Below are positions 15,445 to 24,365 of a DNA stretch of 64,000 nt, piece after piece; the first letter of the stretch is position 1, and each line of letters starts with the position of its first letter. The translations under genes were made by a program, and so were the position numbers. The DNA is from Phycisphaerae bacterium. Lineage in GTDB: Bacteria; Planctomycetota; Phycisphaerae; Sedimentisphaerales; Anaerobacaceae. The stretch covers positions 82,913-146,912 of the forward strand of contig JAGOLX010000007.1 of NCBI GenBank assembly GCA_017993835.1, read 5' to 3'. Below the pieces are notes generated by a model, which had not been told where the DNA came from, did not search any database, and saw nothing but the letters and a program-made list of their open reading frames with translations.

Positions 15445-17025
15445 ATGAGAAGCGGTTACGCTGTCGAGAATCGCATGAGAATAGAAGTGTGGGTTGCCGC
15501 GTGTGTCGTCGCGCTGCTTTCCGTCGTGAGTGCCGGTGCGGCCGAGCCGGACCCCTTCATGGGGGATTGGCAAGGGCAGTGGGAGGTCACGGACGGGTAC
15601 GACTCCGGTTCCGCAGCGGCCCAGGTGATCGCCTTGGGTGACGGCCAGTACCAGGTGAAGCTGTTGGAAGGCCTGGCGGTCACGACGGCGCCCTACGCTG
15701 TGCTCGATGGCCAGGTCCGGGATGGCAAGCTCGCGCTCTCCGGGCGTCTGAATCCGAACAGCTCGCCCATCGAGGGGACCGTCGAGATGACCGTCGAGCG
15801 GGACAAGTTCACCGGTCGGTTCCAGGGCCAGACCGGCGGCGGTGAGCCGATCAAGGGCACGTTCTCGCTGGAGAGGACCGTTCGGCAGTCGCCCACGCTG
15901 GGGGCCAAACCGCCCGCCGGCGCGATCGTACTCTTCGACGGCACGAACTTCGACAAATGGGTTCGTTTCGGTTACTCCAGGGGTGTGATCAACATCATCG
16001 ACGCCATCGGCAACGCACAGGATGCGGCCGCCTACCTGAAGGCGGGTCTCTGGTCGCCGAAGTCGCAGAAGGCCACCTTGCAGCTTGGCACCGACGACGG
16101 CGTCAAAGCGTGGCTCAACGGCAAGCTGATTCATGCGAACAACGCCGCTCGCGGGGTCGTGGTCGATCAGGACAAGGTCGAAGTCTCCCTGCAGGAAGGG
16201 ATGAACGAACTGCTGCTGAAGGTGACCAACGGTGGGGGCGACTGGGGAGCGGTCGTCCGGTTCGTGGGCCAGGACGGGAAACCGCTGGTGAATCTGAACG
16301 AGGTTTCGCAGCAGCAAGCGAAGGGCTCGAACGAGTACCTGCGAGCCAACAATGGTTTCCTCACGCAGTGGCAGATCGCGGGGCCGTACCAGGAGGCGGG
16401 CAAAGACGCCGGCGCGATCTTCGATGTCGCCTTTGCGCCCGAGAATGCCCCTGGATCCAAGGTGAACTGGAAATGGATCAACGTGAACGATCCGGCCGGC
16501 GACCGGGTGAAGTGGCCCATCGTGGACGGCGCCATGGAGGTCAAGGCCGGCACGGGCAACATCATAACCAAGGGCAAATTCAAGGACTTCAAGCTCCACG
16601 TGGAGTTCCGCACGCCGTTCATGCCCAATGCCCGGGGCCAGGGCCGCGGCAACAGCGGCGTGTACGTCCAGGGACGCTACGAGATCCAGGTGCTGGACAG
16701 CTACGGCCTGGAGGGTCTGGACAACGAGTGCGGCGGCATCTACAAGATCGGCGCCCCCATGGTGAACATGTGCCTGCCGCCGATGCAGTGGCAGACGTAC
16801 GACATCACGTTCCAGGCCCCTCGTTTCGACGCCGGCGGCAACAAGACGGAAAACGCGGTCGTCACGGTGGTTCACAACGGCGTGACGATCCACGACCGTC
16901 GCAAGCTCCCGGTCCCGACGGGCGGAGCGATCGATGGCAACCTCTCCGAGCCGGGCGGGATCTATCTCCAGGATCACGGCAATCCCGTGCAGTTCCGGAA
17001 CATCTGGCTTGTGGAGACCCAATGA
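15445..17025 (+). CDS. Exported DUF1080 protein whose domain is interrupted by a rearranged sandwich
   Basis: The product is 526 aa. The ATG at 15445 has GGAGAG upstream. A Sec signal ends near residue 33. Residues 38-155 are a lipocalin-like barrel (MGDWQGQWEV start). A DUF1080 domain begins IVLFDGTNFDKW near residue 162, breaks off, and resumes NVNDPAGDRVKWPIVDGAME near residue 344, ending RNIWLVETQ. Between the halves lies the same sandwich as in the HEAT protein, but with its second part (AAYLKAGLW, LGTDDGVKAWLNG) ahead of its first part (WQIAGPY). DUF1080 enzymes hydrolyse 3-keto-disaccharides. GNSGVYVQGRYEIQVLDS near residue 400 is the conserved core of the active face. Confidence 0.82.
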   Translation: MRSGYAVENRMRIEVWVAACVVALLSVVSAGAAEPDPFMGDWQGQWEVTDGYDSGSAAAQVIALGDGQYQVKLLEGLAVTTAPYAVLDGQVRDGKLALSGRLNPNSSPIEGTVEMTVERDKFTGRFQGQTGGGEPIKGTFSLERTVRQSPTLGAKPPAGAIVLFDGTNFDKWVRFGYSRGVINIIDAIGNAQDAAAYLKAGLWSPKSQKATLQLGTDDGVKAWLNGKLIHANNAARGVVVDQDKVEVSLQEGMNELLLKVTNGGGDWGAVVRFVGQDGKPLVNLNEVSQQQAKGSNEYLRANNGFLTQWQIAGPYQEAGKDAGAIFDVAFAPENAPGSKVNWKWINVNDPAGDRVKWPIVDGAMEVKAGTGNIITKGKFKDFKLHVEFRTPFMPNARGQGRGNSGVYVQGRYEIQVLDSYGLEGLDNECGGIYKIGAPMVNMCLPPMQWQTYDITFQAPRFDAGGNKTENAVVTVVHNGVTIHDRRKLPVPTGGAIDGNLSEPGGIYLQDHGNPVQFRNIWLVETQ

Positions 17026-17083
17026 GGGTTCGCCACGGAAACGGTGGCTTGAATCAGCGTTTTCTTTTTGAGGACTGACATCC

Positions 17084-18472
17084 ATGGAAGACAAGACGAA
17101 CAGGCAAGGACGAGAGGGAAAGTTCTCTCGTCGTGATTTCATGGGCGCGGCGGCCGCTGTTGCGGCGTTCACTGTCGTGCCCCGGCACGTCCTGGGCGGC
17201 GCGGGCAACACGCCCCCGAGCGGGAAGCTGAACATCGCCGGCGTCGGCATCGGCGGCATGGGACAGAGCAACATCGGCAAGTGCGCCGAAGCGGGCGAGA
17301 ACATCGTCGCGCTGTGCGACGTGGACGCCAAGTACGCGGCTGCGGTGTTCAAGAAGTACCCGAACGCCCGCATGTGGACGGACTTCCGCAAGATGCTCGA
17401 CGAGCAGAAGGACATCGACGCGGTGGTCGTCGCCACGCCGGACCATCTGCACGCCGTGGTTGCGATGGCCGCCATGCAGAGGGGCAAGCACGTCTACGTC
17501 CAGAAGCCGCTGACGCGGACCGTGTGGGAGGCCCGCATGCTGACGGAGGCCGCCCGCAAGTACAAGGTGCAGACCCAGATGGGCAACCAGGGCCATTCCA
17601 GCGAGGAAGTCCGCCTGGTTTGCGAATGGATCCAGGACGGCGCGATCGGCGACGTTCGCGAGGTACACTGCTGGACGAATCGCCCGGTATGGCCGCAGGG
17701 CATTGGCCGGCCCGAGGGCACGCCCCCGGTGCCGGAAGGCCTGGACTGGGACCTCTGGATCGGCCCGTCGCCGATGCGGCCCTACAATCCGGCGTACCTG
17801 CCGTTCAACTGGCGCGCGTGGATCGACTTCGGCGCCGGCGCCCTGGGCGACATGGGATGCCACGTGATGGATGCGGCGTTCTGGTCGCTGAAGCTCAAGT
17901 ACCCGGTGCGTGTCCAGGCCAGTCACTCCTGGGAAGTCAAGGAGATGTGGACGCGGTGGGGCAACCAGGAGACGTACCCCGACGCCGAGGTGGTGCACTA
18001 TCAATTCCCCGCGCGCGGGAACATGCCGCCGGTGAAGCTGCACTGGTACGACGGCGGCCTCCTGCCGGAGCGGCCCGACGATCTCGAACCGGGACGCAAG
18101 ATCCCGGAAAGCGGAACGATCTTCGTCGGGGACAAGGGCAAGCTCATCTGCGACACGTACGCCGAGAACCCCCGGATCTTCCCGGAGAGCAAGATGAAGG
18201 CCTATAAACGGCCGAAGAAGACCCTGCGCCGGGTCGCGGGCGGTCCGGGCGGCCACGAGAAGGATTGGATCAACGCCTGCAAAGGCGGGCCGGCTGCCAG
18301 CTCGAATTTCGACTACTCCGGCCCGTTCACCGAGACGGTGGTTATGGGCAACCTGGCCGTGCTCAATCCCGACAAGGTCCTGGAGTGGGACGGCGAGAAC
18401 ATGCGGATGACCAACGACGACGCGGCCAACGCCTTCGTCAAACCAGACTACCGTGCAGGATGGTCCCTGTAG
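17084..18472 (+). CDS. Tat-exported GFO/IDH/MocA oxidoreductase 3 (QKP variant)
   Basis: The protein is 462 aa. The Tat signal FSRRDFMG (R16-R17) leads into [13 protein letters not shown]. The Rossmann start is [14 protein letters not shown] near residue 49. The usual E-K-P triad is Q-K-P here (VQKPLTRTV, near residue 140); the same change occurs in oxidoreductase 7, so it is unlikely to be an error. The active-site segment [12 protein letters not shown] lies near residue 256. It begins a run of six related genes up to 25679. GAGGA about ten bases before the ATG serves as the ribosome site. Confidence 0.87.
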   Translation: MEDKTNRQGREGKFSRRDFMGAAAAVAAFTVVPRHVLGGAGNTPPSGKLNIAGVGIGGMGQSNIGKCAEAGENIVALCDVDAKYAAAVFKKYPNARMWTDFRKMLDEQKDIDAVVVATPDHLHAVVAMAAMQRGKHVYVQKPLTRTVWEARMLTEAARKYKVQTQMGNQGHSSEEVRLVCEWIQDGAIGDVREVHCWTNRPVWPQGIGRPEGTPPVPEGLDWDLWIGPSPMRPYNPAYLPFNWRAWIDFGAGALGDMGCHVMDAAFWSLKLKYPVRVQASHSWEVKEMWTRWGNQETYPDAEVVHYQFPARGNMPPVKLHWYDGGLLPERPDDLEPGRKIPESGTIFVGDKGKLICDTYAENPRIFPESKMKAYKRPKKTLRRVAGGPGGHEKDWINACKGGPAASSNFDYSGPFTETVVMGNLAVLNPDKVLEWDGENMRMTNDDAANAFVKPDYRAGWSL

Positions 18473-18518
18473 GAACGAACCGTTTTTATCAATCATTGGA
18501 AGTAAAGGAGCCAAGCTC

Positions 18519-19895
18519 ATGGCAAACATCACACGTCGTCAGTTCATCGGAGGCGCAGCCGCCGTCGGAGCCGTCAGCACCATCGGCTTCCCGAATCTCG
18601 TCCGGGGCCAGGGACTCAACGAGAAGCTCCAGGTGGGATTCGTCGCCGTAGGGGGCCGCGCCGGCGCCCACACGGAGGCCTCCCACAGGGCGGGCCTCCA
18701 GTGCATCGCTTTTGCGGAAGTGGACAAGACTCGCTGGAACGGCGTCACAGGCCGGCAGGGCTGGGAACAGGCGAAAGGGTACACGGATTGGCGGAAGGTG
18801 TTCCAGAACCATAGCAAGGAGCTGGATGTGGTCTTCGTGGCGACCCCCGATCACACCCATTTTGCCCCGACGATGACCGCGATCTCGATGGGCATCCACT
18901 GCTACACGGAGAAGCCGCTGACCTGGTCGGTCCGCGAGGCGCAACTGCTGGCGGCCGCCTACGCCAAGAATCCGAAGGTCGTCACGCAGCAGGGCAACCA
19001 GGGCCATGCCGGCGACGGCTGGCGGAAGGCATACGAGCTGGTCAAGGCCGGCGCGGTCGGGGATGTCAAGGAGTTCCACACCTGGACGAATCGTCCGATC
19101 TGGCCGCAGGGCGGCGACCGTCCGGAAGGGTCCGATCCGGTCCCCGAGACCCTGGACTGGGAAGCCTGGATTGGCCCGGCTCCGATGCGTCCCTACAAGG
19201 GCAACAGGACGTATCACGATTTCGCCTGGCGCGGCTTCGTCGATTTCGGTTCCGGCGCCCTGGGCGACATGGCCTGCCACACGACGGACGGGATCTACTC
19301 GATCATGAATCCGGGCTACGCCGCGACGGCCGAGCCGTACATCATGACCGGACCCGTCAAGGATCAATGGCCGGCCGGCATGATCGTCAAGAGCACCTAC
19401 CGCGCCAAAGACGGCCGCCCGGGGTTCAAGACCTTCTGGTACGAGGGCAATGATGGAGCCGGCAAGCCGCTCATGCCGGATACGCCGGAGGAGCTGGAGA
19501 TCGACGGCCGCAAACTGCCGAGAACCGGGAACCTGATCATCGGCACCAAGGGCAAGATGCTGGTCATCGGCGACTACTGGGAAACCCCGATGATCATCCC
19601 CGAGGCCAGACGCAAGGAGTTCGGCCAGGCGCCGCAACTGCTCGAGCGCTCGCCGGGCCATCACGAGGAGTTCTTCATGGCCTGCCGAGGCGAGAAGCCG
19701 CGTGAGTTCAGCCAGTCCAACTTCAGCTATTCGGGCCCGATGGCCGCCAACATCCAGCTTGGCAATCTGTGCGCCCGCGCCGGGAAGAAGCTCGAACTGG
19801 ATGAAACCGGCAAGATCACCAACGATTCGAAGATCAACGATCTGGCCTGGCGCGAGCCTCGCACCGGTTGGGGTCCGCTGGAAATGAAGGTCTAG
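18519..19895 (+). CDS. Tat-exported GFO/IDH/MocA oxidoreductase 4
   Basis: The protein is 458 aa. The start at 18519 is supported by AAAGGAG nine bases upstream. The Tat motif is TRRQFIGG (R6-R7), and the rest of the signal (AVSTIGFPNLVRG) differs from the PRHVLGG type of its neighbours. The catalytic motif is TEKPLTW near residue 130 and DMACHTTDGIYS near residue 250. The body has a longer loop after the sheet domain (TYRAKDGRPGFKTFWYEGND). It is the most divergent member of the six-gene run. A hairpin follows 35 bases after the stop. Confidence 0.87.
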   Translation: MANITRRQFIGGAAAVGAVSTIGFPNLVRGQGLNEKLQVGFVAVGGRAGAHTEASHRAGLQCIAFAEVDKTRWNGVTGRQGWEQAKGYTDWRKVFQNHSKELDVVFVATPDHTHFAPTMTAISMGIHCYTEKPLTWSVREAQLLAAAYAKNPKVVTQQGNQGHAGDGWRKAYELVKAGAVGDVKEFHTWTNRPIWPQGGDRPEGSDPVPETLDWEAWIGPAPMRPYKGNRTYHDFAWRGFVDFGSGALGDMACHTTDGIYSIMNPGYAATAEPYIMTGPVKDQWPAGMIVKSTYRAKDGRPGFKTFWYEGNDGAGKPLMPDTPEELEIDGRKLPRTGNLIIGTKGKMLVIGDYWETPMIIPEARRKEFGQAPQLLERSPGHHEEFFMACRGEKPREFSQSNFSYSGPMAANIQLGNLCARAGKKLELDETGKITNDSKINDLAWREPRTGWGPLEMKV

Positions 19896-19930
19896 GCCAA
19901 CCTCGCAACGAGGTGGTTCGCAAGGTTTCC

Positions 19931-19970
19931 AAGCCGGGGCGCCATGCCCGCGCATGGCGCCCGGCTTTGT
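19931..19970 (+). terminator. GC-rich hairpin after oxidoreductase 4
   Basis: AAGCCGG-G-GCGCCATGC (19931-19947) pairs with GCATGGCGCCCGGCTT (19952-19967) with one bulged G, then TTGTT. The short T tract makes it a partial terminator or an RNA-stability element. Confidence 0.5.
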
Positions 19971-20008
19971 TCTCGATGACAAACCGCAAGAAAAGAGGCA
20001 GGGGGATC

Positions 20009-21373
20009 ATGACGAATTCGCAGACGCAGAAATCGGATGATTTGGGCCTGTCACGCCGGAAGTTCGTTGGCGCCGCGGCGGCTGTGGCGGCGTTCACCGC
20101 GGTCCCTCGCCACGTCCTGGGCGGGGCGCGACATGTGGCGCCCAGCGAGAAGCTCAACATCGCAGGCATCGGGATCGGCGGGCGAGGCGAAGGCGACCTC
20201 GACGAGTGCCGGACCGAGAATATCGTCGCGTTGTGCGACGTGGACGAGCGTCATGCGGGCCGGGTGTTCAAGAAGTACCCGGATGCGAGGAAGTGGACGG
20301 ACTTCCGCAAGATGCTCGACGAGCAGAAGGACATCGACGCGGTGGTGATCGCGACGCCGGACCATCTGCACGCGGTGGTTGCGATGGCTGCGATCAAACG
20401 CGGAAAGCACGTCTATTGCGAGAAGCCCCTGACGCACTGCATCTGGGAGGCCCGACAACTGACGCTGGCGGCCCGCGAAGCGAAGGTCGCGACCCAGTTG
20501 GGCAATCAGGGTCAGGCGACCGAGGGCAACCGCCTGGTCTCGGAGTTCATCTGGGACGGTGCGATCGGGCCGGTCCGCGAGGTCCACGCATGGTGCAATC
20601 GGCCCATTTCCCAGCGAGGGATCGGCCGGCCGACGGAGACGCCGGACGTGCCGGCGACGCTGAACTGGGATCTCTGGCTCGGACCCGCGAAGTACCGGCC
20701 GTATCATCCTGTCTATCTGCCCTTCAGTTGGCGAAGCTGGTGGGACTTCGGCACGGGCGTTCTCGGCGACATCGGCTGCCACCAGCTCGACCCCGTCTTC
20801 CGGGCGCTCAAGCTGGGCTATCCCCTCTCGGTCGAAGCCTGCTCGAGCAGCATGGACGAGCCGGCCGCCGTGAAGGAGGAGACGGCTCCGAAGTCGTCCA
20901 TTGTCCGTTTCGAATTCCCTGCCCGCGAGGGGTTCCCGCCTTTGCTGCTGACCTGGTACGACGGCGGCCTGATGCCCCAGCGGCCGGCGGAGCTGGCGGA
21001 GGGATTGAGGTTCGGCGAGGCCGACGACAATCTGTTCATCGGCGACAAGGGCAAGATGCTGGGCTACCGCCTGATCCCGGAGGCCCGGATGAAGGAATAT
21101 GTCAAGCCGCCGCAGAGGATCGAGCGTTCGCCGGGCCACCATAAGGAGTGGCTTGACGCCTGCAGAGGCGGCAAGCCCGCGCGGGCCAATTTCGATTGGG
21201 CGGGACCGCTGACTGAGGTCGTCCTGCTCGGCAACGTCGCCTTGAAGATGGAAAGACAGCTCTATGAGAAAGGCCTCAAGCTCCGCTACGATGGCCCGAA
21301 CATGCAGGTGACCAACCTGCCGGAGGCCAACAAGCACATCCGGGACGAGTACCGCGAAGGGTGGAGCCTCTAG
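20009..21373 (+). CDS. Tat-exported GFO/IDH/MocA oxidoreductase 5
   Basis: The protein is 454 aa from the ATG at 20009 (AGGGGG upstream). The Tat motif is LSRRKFVG (R16-R17) and the signal ends [13 protein letters not shown]. The Rossmann domain starts KLNIAGIGIGGRGEG near residue 48. CEKPLTHCI lies near residue 138 and DIGCHQLDPVFRAL near residue 254. The sequence between these motifs is close to oxidoreductases 6 to 8 (RPYHPVYLPFSWRSWWDFG). It is probably a paralogue for another linkage or sugar. Its stop codon touches the first base of the triple-hairpin repeat at 21373. Confidence 0.88.
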   Translation: MTNSQTQKSDDLGLSRRKFVGAAAAVAAFTAVPRHVLGGARHVAPSEKLNIAGIGIGGRGEGDLDECRTENIVALCDVDERHAGRVFKKYPDARKWTDFRKMLDEQKDIDAVVIATPDHLHAVVAMAAIKRGKHVYCEKPLTHCIWEARQLTLAAREAKVATQLGNQGQATEGNRLVSEFIWDGAIGPVREVHAWCNRPISQRGIGRPTETPDVPATLNWDLWLGPAKYRPYHPVYLPFSWRSWWDFGTGVLGDIGCHQLDPVFRALKLGYPLSVEACSSSMDEPAAVKEETAPKSSIVRFEFPAREGFPPLLLTWYDGGLMPQRPAELAEGLRFGEADDNLFIGDKGKMLGYRLIPEARMKEYVKPPQRIERSPGHHKEWLDACRGGKPARANFDWAGPLTEVVLLGNVALKMERQLYEKGLKLRYDGPNMQVTNLPEANKHIRDEYREGWSL

Positions 21374-21452
21374 TAGCACGGGCATCTTGCCCGTGATTTC
21401 CGAGTCATGGGCGGGACGCCCATGTTACTCATGGGCAAGATGCCCATGCTAC
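21373..21452. repeat. 80-base triple-hairpin palindromic element
   Basis: Three hairpins with 8-bp stems and 3-base loops lie in tandem: CACGGGCA-TCT-TGCCCGTG, CATGGGCG-GGA-CGCCCATG (21406-21424) and CATGGGCA-AGA-TGCCCATG. The outer 24-base arms (21373-21396, 21429-21452) are also complementary to each other with two differences and end GTAG/CTAC. As RNA it could fold either as three hairpins or as one branched stem. Confidence 0.75.
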
Positions 21453-21509
21453 GACGCGTACTGTAACAGAAGGGTCCGTGGCGCAATGACTGATATGAGG
21501 AGTAGTATC

Positions 21510-22868
21510 GTGGAACAGAAGAAGAACATGACACGACGTGACTTCATGGGCGCCGCCGCGGGCGTGGCGGCCTTCACCGTGGTTCCTCGCCATGTGGTTG
21601 CCGGCTCAGGCGGCGCGGCCCCCAGTGAGAAGATCAACATCGCCGGGGTAGGCGTGGGCGGGCAGGGCGGACATGACATCGACCAGCTCAACAGTCAGAA
21701 CATCGTCGCCTTGTGCGACGTGGACTGGCGTCATGCCGCCGGGTGCTTCAAACGGTATCCGAACGCCAAGCAGTACAAGGACTTCCGCGAGATGCTCGAC
21801 AAGGAGGACAAGAACATCGACGGGGTGGTCGTCGGGACGCCGGACCACATGCACGCGATCGTCTCCATGGCCGCCATCAAACGGGGCAAGCACGTCTATT
21901 GCGAGAAGCCTCTGACGCACACCGTCCGCGAGGCCAGGCTCCTGGCCGAGGCCGCTCGCGAAGCCAAGGTCGCCACGCAGATGGGCAACCAGGGCCAGGC
22001 CGGCGACGAGGTCCGCCTGTTGTGCGAGACCATCTGGGACGGCGCGATCGGTCAGGTCCGCGAGGTCCACGTCTGGACGGACCGCCCGCTCAACGGGACG
22101 AACAACTGGTACTGGCCGCAGGGGGTGGGCCGGCCGGGCGGACAAGACCCGGTTCCCGAGGCGCTCGACTGGGATCTCTGGATCGGCCCGGCGCCGATGC
22201 GTCCCTACGTAGGCAACAGGGTCTATCATCCGTTTGTCTGGCGCGGCTGGTGGGATTTCGGCACCGGCGCGTTGGGGGACATCGGCTGCCACAGCCTTTC
22301 GTCCATATTCCGGGCGCTGAAGCTCGGCCACCCCACGAGTGTGGAAGCCTGCTGTACGCTGGTCAACAATGAGACGTACCCGGTGGCGTCGCGCGTGACC
22401 TACGAGTTTCCCGCCCGGGGGGATCTGGCGCCGGTGACGCTGCACTGGTATGACGGCGGGATGAAGCCGCCCCGGCCGGCGGAACTGGGAGCGGGGCGTC
22501 GATGGGATACGAACGGCGCGCTCTTCATCGGCGACAAGGGTAAGATGTACGGCGGCCGCCTGCTGCCGGAGTCGCGACAGAGAGACTATCGCAAGCCGCC
22601 GCAGAAGCTGGAGCGTTCGCCCGGCCACTACATCGAATGGGTCATTGCCTGCAAGGGGGGCAAGCCCGCCGGGTCGAACTTCCCCGACCATGCCGGCCTG
22701 CTGGCCCAGGTGGTTCTGCTGGGCAACGTCGCCCTGCGTCCCGCGCTGAAGGCGGACAAGTACCTGGGGACGAAGCTCCTCTGGGACGGCGACAAGTTCG
22801 AATTCACGAATGTGCCGGAGGCGAATCAGTACCTGACCAAGGAATACCGGGCAGGTTGGGCCATCTGA
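21510..22868 (+). CDS. Tat-exported GFO/IDH/MocA oxidoreductase 6
   Basis: The protein is 452 aa from a GTG at 21510, chosen because GAGGAG lies seven bases before it; ATGs at 21486 and 21495 lack such a site. The Tat motif is MTRRDFMG (R9-R10), followed by [13 protein letters not shown]. The Rossmann domain starts KINIAGVGVGGQGG. CEKPLTHTV lies near residue 132. The active-site segment reads DIGCHSLSSIFRAL near residue 256: the usual second Asp (H-x-x-D) is Ser, unlike the other paralogues. This may change proton transfer or substrate choice. It is otherwise full length and intact. Confidence 0.87.
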   Translation: MEQKKNMTRRDFMGAAAGVAAFTVVPRHVVAGSGGAAPSEKINIAGVGVGGQGGHDIDQLNSQNIVALCDVDWRHAAGCFKRYPNAKQYKDFREMLDKEDKNIDGVVVGTPDHMHAIVSMAAIKRGKHVYCEKPLTHTVREARLLAEAAREAKVATQMGNQGQAGDEVRLLCETIWDGAIGQVREVHVWTDRPLNGTNNWYWPQGVGRPGGQDPVPEALDWDLWIGPAPMRPYVGNRVYHPFVWRGWWDFGTGALGDIGCHSLSSIFRALKLGHPTSVEACCTLVNNETYPVASRVTYEFPARGDLAPVTLHWYDGGMKPPRPAELGAGRRWDTNGALFIGDKGKMYGGRLLPESRQRDYRKPPQKLERSPGHYIEWVIACKGGKPAGSNFPDHAGLLAQVVLLGNVALRPALKADKYLGTKLLWDGDKFEFTNVPEANQYLTKEYRAGWAI

Positions 22869-22885
22869 TTGACGAGGACTGACGG

Positions 22886-24253
22886 ATGATTGATTCCATC
22901 GACAGACGCAGATTCCTGAGCAGCGCGGCGGGGGCGGTCGCGGCTTTCACCGTGGTGCCCAGGCACGTGCTGGGCGGGGCGGGCAGCCAGCCCCCGAGCG
23001 AGAAGCTCAACCTGGCGGCCATCGGCATCGGCGGCATGGGCTCGTCCAACATCAGCCAGTGCAGCAGCGAGAACTTCGTTGCCCTGTGCGACGTCGATGA
23101 CGGGTACGCCGGGAAGGTGTTCAGCAGGTTCCCCAACGCGAGGAAGTACAAGGACTTCCGCGTCATGCTGGACAAGGAAGACAAGAACATCGAAGGCGTC
23201 ATCATCGCGACGCCGGACCACACGCACGGCGTGGTCGCGATGGCCTGCATCCAGCGAGGCAAACACATCTACCTGCAGAAGCCCCTGGCGCACTCGATTT
23301 ATGAGGTTCGCAAGCTCACCGAGGCCGCCCGCGAGGCCAAGGTGCAGACGCAGATGGGCAACCAGGGACATTCCTCCGACGAGATTCGGATGCTCTATGA
23401 GTGGATTCAGGATGGAGCGATCGGTCCGGTCCACGAGGTTTACGCATGGACCGATCGACCGGTCGGCGGCGATCCGTGGTCGGACTTCCCGATCATGGCC
23501 AGACCGAAGGACACGCCGGAAGTGCCCAAGACGCTCGACTGGGACTTGTGGCTCGGTCCCGCCCAGTATCGTCCGTATCATCCGATCTACCACCCCATGT
23601 CCTGGCGGGGATTCTGGGACTTCGGCACCGGCCCTCTGGGCGACATGGGCTGCCACATTGTCGATCCGGCGTTCTGGGTGCTCAATCTCGGTCAGCCCAC
23701 GCGGGTGGAAGCGACCACGACGCACTATCAGCCGGAGGTAGCGTCCGAGACCTATCCGCGGGCCGCGATCATTCGATACGAATTCCCCGCTCGCGGCGAC
23801 ATGCCGCCTGTGAAGCTCACCTGGACCGACGGGCGGCTGATGCCGCCGCGGCCCAGGGAACTGGAGCGCGGCCGCAAGCTGGAGGGCAGCGGCGCGTTGT
23901 TCATCGGCGAGAAGGGCACGATCATGCACGGCTCGCACGGCGCCGGCGGCGTGCGGATCATCCCCGAGACGAAGATGAAAGACTACAAACGGCCTGAGAA
24001 GACTCTCCCGCGAGTCCAAGGCGGTCAGAGCGGCCACGAGCAGGATTGGATCCGCGCCTGCAAGGACGGCAGACCCGCCAGTTCGAGCTTCGAGTACGGC
24101 GGCCCGCTCACGGAGATGGTCCTGCTGGGCGTGCTCGCGATGCGGTTCAAGGACATGCCGCTCGAATGGGACGCGGCGAATTTGAAAGTGACGAATCTGC
24201 CTGAGGCAGAGAAGTATATCCACCCGCCGTTCCGCGACGGATGGAGCCTGTAG
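22886..24253 (+). CDS. Tat-exported GFO/IDH/MocA oxidoreductase 7 (QKP variant)
   Basis: The protein is 455 aa with the Tat signal DRRRFLSSAAG and then [13 protein letters not shown]. It starts 17 bases after oxidoreductase 6, with GAGGACTGACGG before the ATG. The catalytic triad is Q-K-P (LQKPLAHSI, near residue 132) as in oxidoreductase 3. DMGCHIVDPAFWVL lies near residue 253. The C-terminal part (PEKTLPRVQGGQSGHEQDW) is closest to oxidoreductase 3, so these two form a sub-clade inside the array. The last codons encode the F-R-D-G-W-S-L ending shared by most members. Confidence 0.88.
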   Translation: MIDSIDRRRFLSSAAGAVAAFTVVPRHVLGGAGSQPPSEKLNLAAIGIGGMGSSNISQCSSENFVALCDVDDGYAGKVFSRFPNARKYKDFRVMLDKEDKNIEGVIIATPDHTHGVVAMACIQRGKHIYLQKPLAHSIYEVRKLTEAAREAKVQTQMGNQGHSSDEIRMLYEWIQDGAIGPVHEVYAWTDRPVGGDPWSDFPIMARPKDTPEVPKTLDWDLWLGPAQYRPYHPIYHPMSWRGFWDFGTGPLGDMGCHIVDPAFWVLNLGQPTRVEATTTHYQPEVASETYPRAAIIRYEFPARGDMPPVKLTWTDGRLMPPRPRELERGRKLEGSGALFIGEKGTIMHGSHGAGGVRIIPETKMKDYKRPEKTLPRVQGGQSGHEQDWIRACKDGRPASSSFEYGGPLTEMVLLGVLAMRFKDMPLEWDAANLKVTNLPEAEKYIHPPFRDGWSL

Positions 24254-24365
24254 AAATTTGCTATTTACGATTGACAATTGACCATTTGTGGGTGCTGTGT
24301 GCACGCTCGCGAGGACAGGCTCGACCGAGTGGGCAAGACATGCTTCTGATTGAGAGGGCTGTACA
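24254..24365. repeat. Spacer with GATTGACAATTGACC-type repeat and a GTGCTGTGTGCACGC remnant
   Basis: The start of the spacer contains ATTTACGATTGACAATTGACC, related to the GATTGA-rich spacers at 25681 and 32198. Next comes GGGTGCTGTGTGCACGC, which looks like a damaged half of the palindrome at 11827. No gene is present. Confidence 0.4.

Noticed and set aside
14500-17487. A 995-codon open frame on the minus strand opposite the HEAT and DUF1080 genes
   Set aside because: It is antisense to well-supported genes, has no ribosome site or family match, and its Leu/Arg/Val-rich composition is what GC-rich codon positions create on the opposite strand. The same holds for the long minus-strand frames at 6049-8061, 11882-13531 and 22826-24586.
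21373-21452. CRISPR-like repeats
   Set aside because: The units are palindromic hairpins only about 13 bases apart, without regular unique spacers, and no cas genes are present.
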